9,284 bases of DNA from JAVKSL01 sp039583695 (lineage in GTDB: Bacteria; Actinomycetota; Acidimicrobiia; Acidimicrobiales; JAJPHD01). Position numbers and translations under genes: made by a program. Shown here piece by piece: positions 1 through 5,307 of the stretch (the first letter of the stretch is position 1; each line of letters starts with the position of its first letter). The DNA lies in assembly GCA_039583695.1 (NCBI GenBank), contig JAVKSL010000098.1, forward strand, positions 1 through 9,284. Reading direction: 5' to 3'. Under the pieces are notes generated by a model. The model did not search any database. It saw only the letters and a program-made list of their open reading frames with translations, and was not told where the DNA came from.

Positions 1-24
1 TAATGTCCGTGCGGGGATCTCACA

Positions 25-423
25 ATGTGGATTCTGCATAGTCATGCACTCCGGCAGCGGTTTTGGGACAGCCTGCTGGAGCGCTTTACGGGCTCGGGTC
101 CCGACGCCTGGCTGTTTCCTGGCTCCGCCGGGAACCCGATCAACCCCCGGACCCTGGAACGCCGCTGGGACGTCGCGCGCCGAGCAGTGGGACGACCGGA
201 CCTGCACCTGCACGACCTCAGGCACTCGGGGCTCACCTGGGCTGCTGCCAGTGGCGCTAGCGTGGCGGAACTCATGCGCCGGGGAGGCCACGCCACCTCT
301 GCCGCGGCGCTGCGCTACCAGCACGCCACAGAGGACCGTGACGCGGCCATCGCCGCCGCGTTGGCGGACCTGGCCGCGCCCGCGGATGTGACCGGGATCC
401 GGAGATCAGACCAGACCACTTGA
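25..423 (+). CDS. Tyrosine recombinase / phage-type integrase, C-terminal catalytic fragment
   Basis: This 132-aa reading frame carries the C-terminal catalytic half of a tyrosine site-specific recombinase, the enzyme family that integrates and excises phages and mobile islands through a covalent phosphotyrosine intermediate. Visible catalytic residues are the HxxR box (HDLRH, H63 and R66), the later His in GGHAT (H89) and the nucleophile in LRYQHAT (Y98). The first catalytic Arg, the beta-hairpin Lys and the whole N-terminal DNA-binding domain are absent. An in-frame TAA lies at bases 1-3, so the frame cannot simply continue to the left. Integrase-like residues appear in the other two frames just upstream (RAGIS in frame 2, then HNVDS in frame 3), which suggests frameshift decay rather than a real short gene; the ATG at 25 is then not a genuine start. 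It ends 106 bp from a tRNA-Gly gene, fitting an element integrated there. Family assignment is strong; activity is doubtful. Confidence 0.82.
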   Translation: MWILHSHALRQRFWDSLLERFTGSGPDAWLFPGSAGNPINPRTLERRWDVARRAVGRPDLHLHDLRHSGLTWAAASGASVAELMRRGGHATSAAALRYQHATEDRDAAIAAALADLAAPADVTGIRRSDQTT

Positions 424-435
424 GCGTGGTCTGGT
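410..435. repeat. Perfect 10-bp inverted repeat at the integrase 3' end
   Basis: ACCAGACCAC (410-419) and GTGGTCTGGT (426-435) are exact reverse complements separated by 6 nt, and the integrase stop codon sits in the loop. It could fold as an RNA hairpin, but no T-run follows, so it is not a standard intrinsic terminator. Its arms contain the same GTGGTCT word that is repeated directly just downstream, so a protein-binding role (recombinase or excisionase) is an alternative. Confidence 0.6.
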
Positions 436-479
436 GGCGCGATGTGGTCTATTTGTGGTCTGGCTGTGGTCTGTGGTCG
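426..479. repeat. Phased GTGGTCT direct repeats between integrase and tRNA-Gly
   Basis: The word GTGGTC occurs five times, beginning at 426, 444, 455, 466 and 473. The middle three are TGTGGTCT copies starting at 443, 454 and 465, exactly 11 bp apart, about one helical turn. An inverted copy lies at 412-419. The array fills most of the 106-bp non-coding gap between the integrase stop and the CCA end of the tRNA. Position and phasing resemble arm-type or excisionase sites flanking an attachment core; that role is inference from layout only. Confidence 0.55.
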
Positions 480-529
480 AGAACACTCCGGAGCCCACCC
501 GTACAAACGTCACCTGAGCTGCACTTATC

Positions 530-604
530 TGGAGCGGACGACGGGATTCGAACCCGCGACCCCAACCTTGGCAAGGTTGTGCTCTACCACTGAGCCACGT
601 CCGC
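530..604 (-). tRNA. tRNA-Gly (GCC anticodon), CCA encoded
   Basis: On the minus strand the acceptor arm GCGGACG (604-598) pairs with CGTCCGC (540-534). It is followed by a D arm GCTC/GAGC, an anticodon arm CAACC-TTGCCAA-GGTTG with anticodon GCC, a 5-nt variable loop and a T arm GCGGG-TTCGAAT-CCCGT. The discriminator is T and CCA is genomically encoded at 532-530. The body is 72 nt plus CCA, normal for glycine tRNA; all stems pair fully apart from one G-T in the T arm. Its 3' half faces the integrase fragment, making it the likely attachment site of the element to the left. Confidence 0.97.
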
Positions 605-615
605 GTGACCCTGCC

Positions 616-621
616 ATCTTA
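616..621 (-). promoter_or_regulatory. Candidate -10 box of tRNA-Gly
   Basis: TAAGAT on the minus strand ends 11 nt before the mature 5' end of the tRNA (604), giving a short leader for RNase P removal. No convincing -35 is seen 16-18 bp upstream, where the sequence runs into the end of the glycosylase gene. The tRNA could also be co-transcribed from the operon upstream. Confidence 0.4.
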
Positions 622-632
622 GCAAGTCCGCT

Positions 633-1493
633 TCACTTCACCAGGCGGGACATCCTCCTGTCGGCCAGCACCTTCCCGCCAGCCTGGCACGTGGGGCAGT
701 ACTGAAGGGACTTGGTGGCGAAGCTGACCTGGCGGATCGTGTCAGCACAGACTGGGCACGCCAGGCCGGCACGGCCATGCACCGCCATCCCCGAATGCTT
801 CTCTGCCTTGAGCTGTGAGGGGGCGAGTCCCTCGGAGCGGGACAGGGCATCTGCCAGGACGTCAACCAGCGCCGCGTGCAGGCGCCCCACCTCCTCGACG
901 CTCAGGCGGCTCGCCAGCTTGAACGGGGACAGCCGGGCCGCGTGAAGGGCCTCGTCCGAGTAGGCATTTCCCACCCCGGCCAGCACAGACTGATCGGTGA
1001 TCACCCCTTTGAGCTGGCCGGACTGACCGTCGAGGGCAGCCGCCAGCGCGGCCACGTCAAAAGACGGATCCAGCGGGTCCGGACCCAGCCGTGCCAGGGG
1101 CGCCACCTCGGAGGGATCGGTCACCACCCACAGGGCCAGGCGCTTCTCGGTCCCTGCCTCGGTGATCTCGACACCACCTCCGCCCACAAGCCCGACCCTC
1201 AGCGCCAAGGGCCCCCTACCTGGCTTGGCCCGTGTGGTCGCCATCTGGTCCCGCCAGCGCACCCAGCCAGCCCGGGCCAGATGCACAACCAGCCACACCG
1301 GCTCGGTGCGCAGCATCAGGAACTTTCCCCTTCGGCCCACGCTGGCCACCTGCCTGCCAACAAGGGCCTCGAGAGGCGGATCGAAGGTCTTCAGCGCCGC
1401 AAGCGATCCCAGCTCGACCCTGGACACCTGCCGCTCCCGAAGCCTCGCGTCGAGATCGCGGGCCAGCGCTTCGACCTCAGGCAGCTCGGGCAC
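633..1493 (-). CDS. mutM: Fpg/Nei family DNA glycosylase (formamidopyrimidine-DNA glycosylase-like)
   Basis: This 286-aa bifunctional base-excision repair enzyme is expected to remove oxidised bases such as 8-oxoguanine or FaPy and cleave the abasic site. The GTG start at 1493 is chosen because the family needs proline directly after the initiator: it gives PELPEVE, with P2 as Schiff-base nucleophile and E3 catalytic. An ATG 16 codons upstream would bury that proline. K57 lies in RRGKF, the helix-two-turn-helix is around GVGNAYSDEAL (173-183) with N176, and a zinc finger has C246/C249 and C266/C269. At the site where E. coli Fpg has its phosphate-gripping Arg (R258, five residues before the third Cys) this protein has K261. 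From memory, related actinobacterial Fpg/Nei proteins share this atypical finger, so lesion preference should not be assumed to be that of MutM. It starts 22 bp after dut and is probably co-transcribed with it. Confidence 0.92.
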   Translation of the reverse strand: MPELPEVEALARDLDARLRERQVSRVELGSLAALKTFDPPLEALVGRQVASVGRRGKFLMLRTEPVWLVVHLARAGWVRWRDQMATTRAKPGRGPLALRVGLVGGGGVEITEAGTEKRLALWVVTDPSEVAPLARLGPDPLDPSFDVAALAAALDGQSGQLKGVITDQSVLAGVGNAYSDEALHAARLSPFKLASRLSVEEVGRLHAALVDVLADALSRSEGLAPSQLKAEKHSGMAVHGRAGLACPVCADTIRQVSFATKSLQYCPTCQAGGKVLADRRMSRLVK

Positions 1494-1515
1494 GGCCTCT
1501 GGGCGACCTGACGCC

Positions 1516-1950
1516 CTAACGACCGCTGTGGCCCAGGCCACCCTTGCCGCGCGCAGTGTCGGATAGCCCCTCCACCACCAACCAGCTCACCTGCTCCACA
1601 GCCTGGACGACCAGCTGGGCGATCCGGTCGCCGCGCCGGACCTGGTAGGCAGTCACCGGGTCGGTGTTGTGCAGGACCACCTTGATCTCGTCGCGGTAGC
1701 CCGAGTCGATGAGGCCCGGAGCATTCAGGCAGGTGACGCCGTGGCGCAGGGCCAGGCCGCTGCGAGGCAGGACGAACCCTGCCCAGCCCGGCGGGAGGGC
1801 CAGGGCCAAACCGGTGCCCACCGCATAGCGCCCTCCCCCCGCCGCGAGCAGGACGTCCTGGCGGGCGCACAGGTCCATACCCGCGTCGTCCTGCCTGGCC
1901 CGCACAGGCAGGGCCAGTCCAGGGTCTAGCTGGATCACCTCGACGTCCAC
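1516..1950 (-). CDS. dut: dUTP diphosphatase (dUTPase)
   Basis: This protein hydrolyses dUTP to dUMP and pyrophosphate, keeping uracil out of DNA and feeding dTMP synthesis; the family is a cytosolic homotrimer. The 144-aa length is standard. All five motifs are present in order: I DAGMDLCA (22-29), II PRSGLA (62-67), III GLIDSGYRDE (79-88, catalytic D82 and uracil-contacting Y85), IV GDRIAQLV (107-114) and V RGKGGLGHSG (134-143, arginine finger R134). Motif V has Leu139 where most family members have a Phe that stacks on the uracil. The GTG start has a strong GGGAGG site 8 nt upstream. That site lies inside the last codons of a small upstream ORF whose stop is 4 nt away, so translation is probably coupled. 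The next gene, a DNA glycosylase, follows after 22 bp; both limit damaged or misincorporated bases. Confidence 0.96.
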   Translation of the reverse strand: MDVEVIQLDPGLALPVRARQDDAGMDLCARQDVLLAAGGGRYAVGTGLALALPPGWAGFVLPRSGLALRHGVTCLNAPGLIDSGYRDEIKVVLHNTDPVTAYQVRRGDRIAQLVVQAVEQVSWLVVEGLSDTARGKGGLGHSGR

Positions 1951-1954
1951 GCTC

Positions 1955-2080
1955 TCATCCTCCCAGGTTGAACGCCACGGTGAGCGCGGCGACCGCCATC
2001 ACCACCACAGTGAGGACCGCCATTGGCCAGTATCCGAGCAGCTCACGCCGGGTCATCTGACGGGTTCGCCGCTCGCCCAC
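1955..2080 (-). CDS. Small single-pass membrane protein upstream of dut
   Basis: This is a 41-codon frame with a GTG start at 2080 and a TGA at 1957-1955. The product has a basic N-terminus (GERRTRQMTRRE), then a hydrophobic stretch at about residues 18-37 (YWPMAVLTVVVMAVAA and onward) and a short end, NLGG. This fits a small inner-membrane protein with its N-terminus in the cytoplasm. An ATG at 2056 would give 33 aa. The GTG is preferred because TATCGT lies 7 nt before it, matching a leaderless promoter, whereas no Shine-Dalgarno precedes either start. Its last codons form the dut ribosome site, and it starts 35 bp from the divergent orn start. I do not recognise a family. It could be a real membrane microprotein or mainly a leader peptide for dut. 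Confidence 0.55.
   Translation of the reverse strand: MGERRTRQMTRRELLGYWPMAVLTVVVMAVAALTVAFNLGG
1959..1964 (-). promoter_or_regulatory. Shine-Dalgarno site of dut (GGGAGG)
   Basis: GGGAGG on the minus strand lies 8 nt before the GTG start of dut and fixes that start. It is embedded in the final Gly codons of the preceding small ORF, so ribosomes finishing that ORF arrive directly at the dut start. Confidence 0.75.
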
Positions 2081-2087
2081 AGACACG

Positions 2088-2093
2088 ACGATA
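2088..2093 (-). promoter_or_regulatory. Leaderless-type -10 box of the small ORF-dut-mutM operon
   Basis: TATCGT on the minus strand ends 7 nt before the GTG at 2080, so transcription would start at or next to the start codon. The extended word TATCGTCGTG is also found before the LLM oxidoreductase start. No clear -35 is seen. Confidence 0.45.
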
Positions 2094-2102
2094 CCGCCCG
2101 CC

Positions 2103-2108
2103 TACCAT
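2103..2108 (+). promoter_or_regulatory. Leaderless-type -10 box of orn
   Basis: TACCAT ends 7 nt before the orn ATG at 2116, with no Shine-Dalgarno in between. CAGACA at 2080-2085 is a possible -35 with a 17-bp spacer (4 of 6 matches to TTGACA). This promoter lies back to back with that of the minus-strand dut operon. Confidence 0.45.
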
Positions 2109-2115
2109 CAATGCG

Positions 2116-2682
2116 ATGCTGGTGTGGATGGACCTGGAGATGACAGGGCTCGACCCGACACGCCACGTGATCGTCGAGATCGCCACCCTGGTCACCGACG
2201 ATGATCTGAACGTCATAGCCGAAGGTCCCGACCTGGTGATCGCCGCGCCCGGCGAGGCCCTCGCGGCCCTCGAGGAGCCCGTGCTGTCCATGCACACCAA
2301 GAGCGGCCTGTTGGCCGCCGTAGCGGCGTCGACGCTATCACTTCAAACTGCCGGCACCGCCACTTTGGACTTCGTCCGCTCGCACGTGCCCGAGCCCGCC
2401 ACCGTTCCCCTGTGCGGGAACTCCATCGACACGGATCGCCGGTTCCTGGCCGCCTACCTGCCGGAGCTCGACAACTGGTTCCACTACCGCTCGGTGGACG
2501 TCTCCAGCGTGAAGGAGCTGTGCCGGCGCTGGTACCCCGAGGAATTTCGCCACGCCCCTCACAAAGCGTGTGGGCACCGGGCGCTGGACGACATCCGGGA
2601 GAGCCTGGCCGAGCTGGCCTACTACCGCCAGGCCATATTTCGGGCCGTTGATGCTGAGACTGCGAAAGTCGATGTTGGCTGA
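2116..2682 (+). CDS. orn: Oligoribonuclease (3'-5' exoribonuclease, DEDDh family)
   Basis: Orn degrades the 2-5 nt RNA fragments, including pGpG from cyclic-di-GMP turnover, left by other ribonucleases; it acts as a cytosolic Mg/Mn-dependent homodimer. The chosen ATG gives 188 aa beginning LVWMDLEMTGLDP, the canonical N-terminus. An earlier in-frame start at 2023 would add 31 unconserved residues overlapping the divergent promoter region. DEDDh residues are visible: D6 and E8 in MDLEMTG, D107 in GNSIDTDRRF, H154 and D159 in GHRALDDIRES. The family's EFRHAPHKA-type loop precedes the catalytic His. The last dozen residues (AVDAETAKVDVG) are family-variable. The TGA at 2680-2682 faces a convergent acyltransferase frame that does not stop here but continues antisense to most of orn. 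Identity is very secure. Confidence 0.96.
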   Translation: MLVWMDLEMTGLDPTRHVIVEIATLVTDDDLNVIAEGPDLVIAAPGEALAALEEPVLSMHTKSGLLAAVAASTLSLQTAGTATLDFVRSHVPEPATVPLCGNSIDTDRRFLAAYLPELDNWFHYRSVDVSSVKELCRRWYPEEFRHAPHKACGHRALDDIRESLAELAYYRQAIFRAVDAETAKVDVG

Positions 2683-3135
2683 GCAGACCCGGACCAGGCG
2701 GATCCGGTTGTAGCGCTGGGCGGCGACGCAGGGCAGGTTGACGCCGAGCGCGTAACCAAACATCAGGGGCATCACCACCGGAGGGTTCCACAGGGCAAAC
2801 GCTGGAGTCGCTAGGATCGCGAGCCAGTGGTTGAGTTCCGCCCGACGGGTCTCGAACACGAACTGTCCCAGGTAGGCCCTGTCCCGCCCGGCCAGGCGAC
2901 GCCGGGCGAAACCCCCCGCGAAGATCCCCCCTGCGTCCGGCAGAAGGTGCTTCCAACGCTTGATCCAGAGGTGCCGCACGTAGAGGCGCCCACCGTCCTC
3001 GAAGGATCGCTCCCGCCAAAGCCAGCTCTCGGAGGCGAACAGACCCGCAGGCAATCGGTGGACCAGATAGCCCAGGCCCCCCTGGATCGCTCCCCAGGCC
3101 ACGAAGTCGAGCCCGACCCGGCCGATCGGGCTCAA
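2338..3135 (-). CDS. crtO: CrtO-like glycosyl carotenoid acyltransferase with antisense-encoded C-terminal extension
   Basis: The first ~151 residues resemble S. aureus CrtO, the membrane acyltransferase that esterifies a fatty acid to the sugar of glycosyl-4,4'-diaponeurosporenoate in staphyloxanthin synthesis. Signatures are LYVRHLWIKRWKHLLPD (51-67), FETRRAELNHW (94-104), two hydrophobic stretches (about 105-117 and 121-136) and QRYNRIRL (140-147). Here crtO means this acyltransferase, not the cyanobacterial ketolase of that name. The TTG start at 3135 forms a TTGA 4-nt overlap with the glycosyltransferase stop, with purine-rich AGGTGGCGGTGGGG upstream; no in-frame ATG or GTG suits better. 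Conserved sequence ends at about residue 150, exactly where the convergent orn ends, but no stop is present. The frame runs on to TGA at 2338, adding about 114 residues antisense to orn and giving 265 aa against about 165 for S. aureus CrtO. The tail is probably not functional. The substrate in this organism is unknown. Confidence 0.8.
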   Translation of the reverse strand: MSPIGRVGLDFVAWGAIQGGLGYLVHRLPAGLFASESWLWRERSFEDGGRLYVRHLWIKRWKHLLPDAGGIFAGGFARRRLAGRDRAYLGQFVFETRRAELNHWLAILATPAFALWNPPVVMPLMFGYALGVNLPCVAAQRYNRIRLVRVCSANIDFRSLSINGPKYGLAVVGQLGQALPDVVQRPVPTRFVRGVAKFLGVPAPAQLLHAGDVHRAVVEPVVELRQVGGQEPAIRVDGVPAQGNGGGLGHVRADEVQSGGAGSLK

Positions 3136-4277
3136 CGCCCCACCGCCACCTGCCGGCCCTTCCAGCTCACCTGGCCCCTCCCGAAGGTGAGGCCCGCCGA
3201 GCGCCCGAATAGGCCGAGGAACGCCACCAGCGGCAACGGATATGCCAGCCCGATCCCCCGGCCGAACCTGCCGATCCGCCGGAGCAGCCACTCCACCTGC
3301 AGCCCGTAGGCCACGTAGGTCCCGACCGAGCTCGCAATCCGCCCACCCGCGAGCACCCGCCAGGGAGCGGTGATGAGGCCCGACACCCAAGCCACCACGG
3401 CGACCATCAGCCAGGGCCGGGTGAGAGCGGCCCCGCTGGCGAGGTTCTTGGTCCAGCCCTCCACCAGCTGGCCGAGCCCACCGGGGTACATGCGATACTC
3501 CAGGCACCCGCGGCCCCCCAACAGCCTCACCGGCGAGCCGGCTTCACGAAAGACAACCGAGAGGTCGTCCACCACCTCTCCCCGAATGGCGCCGTGCCCG
3601 CCCAGGGCGAGATACTCGCGGCGGTCACCGACCAGGCACGCCCCGAAAGACCCGACGCTGCGCGCCCAAGCGCCTTGGGGCGTGAAGGCGCCGGTGCCCA
3701 TCAGGGTGACCAGGTTGCACAACGCGGACAAGGCCTCGTAAGGGCGCTCGATCACGTGGTAGGGCGCCACCGACACCAGGCCGCGACCGCCGAGGCGCGC
3801 ATGGGCGCCGGCCAGGCGCTCCAACCCGTCGGGCACCAGCCAGGTGTCGGCATCGAGGAACACCAGGGTCGCCCCGGTTGCCGCGGCCGCGCCCTCCTGG
3901 CACGCCCAGGCCTTGCCCGTCCACCCGGCAGGCAGCGGGCCGGCGGTGAGCACCTTGGCACCGTGGGCGGCGGCGACCGAGGCCGTCTCGTCGGTGGAGC
4001 CGTCGTCAACCACGATCACCTCCTCGGCGGGCCGGGTCTGGCTGGCGAGCGAGCTGAGCAGGCGCCCCAGGGTCGCCTGCTCGTCGCGGGCCGGGATCAC
4101 CACGCTCAGGGTGCTGGCGTGCCGCGCCGCCGGATCGTGCCGCGCCGCCGGGCCTCTTGGCTGCGGAATCCGCCAGCACAGCCAGGCTCCGGCGCCCCAA
4201 CACAGGAGCTCTCCGAGGGGCACACCGGTCTTTCGTGGCCCTCTCTGTTGCGGCGGAGGGGGCATATTCCTCCTCAT
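3132..4277 (-). CDS. crtQ: CrtQ-like family 2 glycosyltransferase (carotenoid-acid glycosyltransferase type)
   Basis: This 381-aa membrane-anchored GT-A enzyme resembles S. aureus CrtQ, which glucosylates 4,4'-diaponeurosporenoate. It has an N-terminal hydrophobic anchor (about 22-36), a catalytic domain opening with LSVVIPARDE (57-66), the nucleotide-binding motif DDGSTDE (91-97), a DxD metal site LDADTW (141-146), GLVSVAPYHV (166-175), a catalytic acidic patch EVVDD (234-238) and EGWTKNLASGA (273-283). Two C-terminal hydrophobic segments follow (about 288-308 and 346-360), ending GQVSWKGRQV (368-377), which closely matches the CrtQ C-terminus. The ATG at 4277 overlaps the LLM oxidoreductase stop as ATGA; Met5 is an alternative, but AGGAGG sits only 3 nt before it. 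The linker at 43-54 carries a short in-frame duplication. The TTGA junction with the acyltransferase implies coupled expression. The enzyme type is clear; acceptor and sugar are inferred, and another polyprenyl or lipid acceptor is possible. Confidence 0.85.
   Translation of the reverse strand: MRRNMPPPPQQRGPRKTGVPLGELLCWGAGAWLCWRIPQPRGPAARHDPAARHASTLSVVIPARDEQATLGRLLSSLASQTRPAEEVIVVDDGSTDETASVAAAHGAKVLTAGPLPAGWTGKAWACQEGAAAATGATLVFLDADTWLVPDGLERLAGAHARLGGRGLVSVAPYHVIERPYEALSALCNLVTLMGTGAFTPQGAWARSVGSFGACLVGDRREYLALGGHGAIRGEVVDDLSVVFREAGSPVRLLGGRGCLEYRMYPGGLGQLVEGWTKNLASGAALTRPWLMVAVVAWVSGLITAPWRVLAGGRIASSVGTYVAYGLQVEWLLRRIGRFGRGIGLAYPLPLVAFLGLFGRSAGLTFGRGQVSWKGRQVAVGR
4118..4151. repeat. 16-bp direct duplication in the glycosyltransferase linker
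   Basis: CGTGCCGCGCCGCCGG occurs at 4118-4133 and 4136-4151, an 18-bp period. In the glycosyltransferase frame this gives two PAARH units between the membrane anchor and the catalytic domain. It is in frame and in a loop, so probably neutral. Confidence 0.65.
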
Positions 4278-5299
4278 GCCATCGAACGCACCTTCTCGAG
4301 CGTGTGGACGGGGTCGCCACCGACCAAGGTGAGGTCGAGCACGGTCACGCCTGCCTCCCGGTAGGCAGCGATGCGCTCCGCGACGTAGCCGGCCGGGCCG
4401 ATCAGGCTGGTGGCCTCGACCAGCTCGGCGGGCAGGGCGGCGGCGGCGGCCTCCTTGCGGCCCGCCAGGTACGCGTCCTGGACCGCGTCAGCCTCCGCCT
4501 CGAAGCCGTAGCGCCGGACCACCTCGTTGTAGAAGTTGTGGCTGCGGGCACCCATGCCCCCCACGTACAGGGCCAGGGCAGGCCGGGTGAGGTCGCGCAT
4601 CGCCTCGATGCCCTCGCCGATGGCGAGGGCCCCACCGGCCACGATCTCGAGCGGCCCGAGCTCGGGGGAACGCCTGGTCCGGCCCCCCGCCAGGGCGTCG
4701 CCCCACAGGGCCGCTGCGCGCTCGGGCACAAAGAGCGTGGGCATCCAGCCGTCGGCCCGCTCGGCAACCATCGCCACGTTCTTCGGCCCCAGCGCTGCCA
4801 CGTAGATGGGGATGGCGGAACGGGGCAAGTGCGTGATGAGCTTGAGGGGCTTGCCCAGGCCGGTCCCCTGATCCGGCGGGAGCGGGATGCGGTAGAGGCC
4901 GTCGTGCACCAGGCGGTCACGACGCCATACCTGGCGGCAGATGTCGATGACCTCAGCGGTGCGGGCGACCGGGTGGTCGTAGGCGACGCCGTGCCAGCCC
5001 TCGATGACTTGGGGCCCCGAAGCCCCCAGCCCCAGGATCGCCCTGCCGCCCGACAGGAGGTCGAGCCCGGCGGCTGTCTGAGCCAGGAGGGCGGGGGTGC
5101 GGGAGTAGATGGGCAGGATCCCTGAGCCGATCTGGACGGTCTCGGTTCGGGCCGCCAGATAGCCCATGAGGGTCGGGGCGTCGGCGCCGTAGACCTCGGC
5201 CACCCAGACGATGTCGAGCCCGGCGCGCTCCAAGTCGACTACCTGGGCTACAGACCGGTGAAACCCGCCCGCGTAGTCCACGTGCACGCTGATCCGCAT
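4274..5299 (-). CDS. LLM class F420-dependent oxidoreductase (Rv3520c-like)
   Basis: This 341-aa TIM-barrel enzyme of the luciferase-like family is predicted to use reduced coenzyme F420 for hydride transfer to an unknown substrate in the cytosol. Typical blocks are MRISVHVDYAGGF (1-13), VWVAEVYGADAPT (31-43), IGSGILPIYSRTPALLAQTA (57-76) and GRAILGLGASGPQVIEGWHG (85-104), followed by the barrel strands IPIYVAALGPKN and the ERADGW segment. It matches what I know of the mycobacterial Rv3520c subgroup; no disrupted motif is seen. The ATG at 5299 is the family start and has TATCGT 8 nt upstream. The frame stays open upstream through a proline-rich repeat, but no family member I know has such an extension. 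Its stop overlaps the glycosyltransferase start (ATGA), so it leads a three-gene operon with the carotenoid-type genes, suggesting it modifies the same lipid or pigment. That link is inference; FMN use is the alternative. Confidence 0.9.
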   Translation of the reverse strand: MRISVHVDYAGGFHRSVAQVVDLERAGLDIVWVAEVYGADAPTLMGYLAARTETVQIGSGILPIYSRTPALLAQTAAGLDLLSGGRAILGLGASGPQVIEGWHGVAYDHPVARTAEVIDICRQVWRRDRLVHDGLYRIPLPPDQGTGLGKPLKLITHLPRSAIPIYVAALGPKNVAMVAERADGWMPTLFVPERAAALWGDALAGGRTRRSPELGPLEIVAGGALAIGEGIEAMRDLTRPALALYVGGMGARSHNFYNEVVRRYGFEAEADAVQDAYLAGRKEAAAAALPAELVEATSLIGPAGYVAERIAAYREAGVTVLDLTLVGGDPVHTLEKVRSMA

Positions 5300-5307
5300 C
5301 CAGCACG

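Noticed and set aside
410..435. Rho-independent terminator of the integrase
   Set aside because: The stem is perfect, but no T-run follows and the stop codon lies inside the loop; it is listed as an inverted repeat only.
1494..1541. Upstream ATG for the Fpg/Nei glycosylase
   Set aside because: The catalytic proline must follow the initiator residue; only the GTG at 1493 allows this.
2023..2115. Earlier in-frame start for orn
   Set aside because: It adds 31 residues not seen in the family and overlaps the divergent promoter and the small membrane ORF. ATG 2116 gives the canonical Orn N-terminus.
3594..5125. Long plus-strand ORFs (3594-4364 and 4157-5125) opposite the glycosyltransferase and LLM genes
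   Set aside because: They have no recognisable motifs and a composition typical of antisense frames of GC-rich genes; the minus-strand frames carry clear family signatures.
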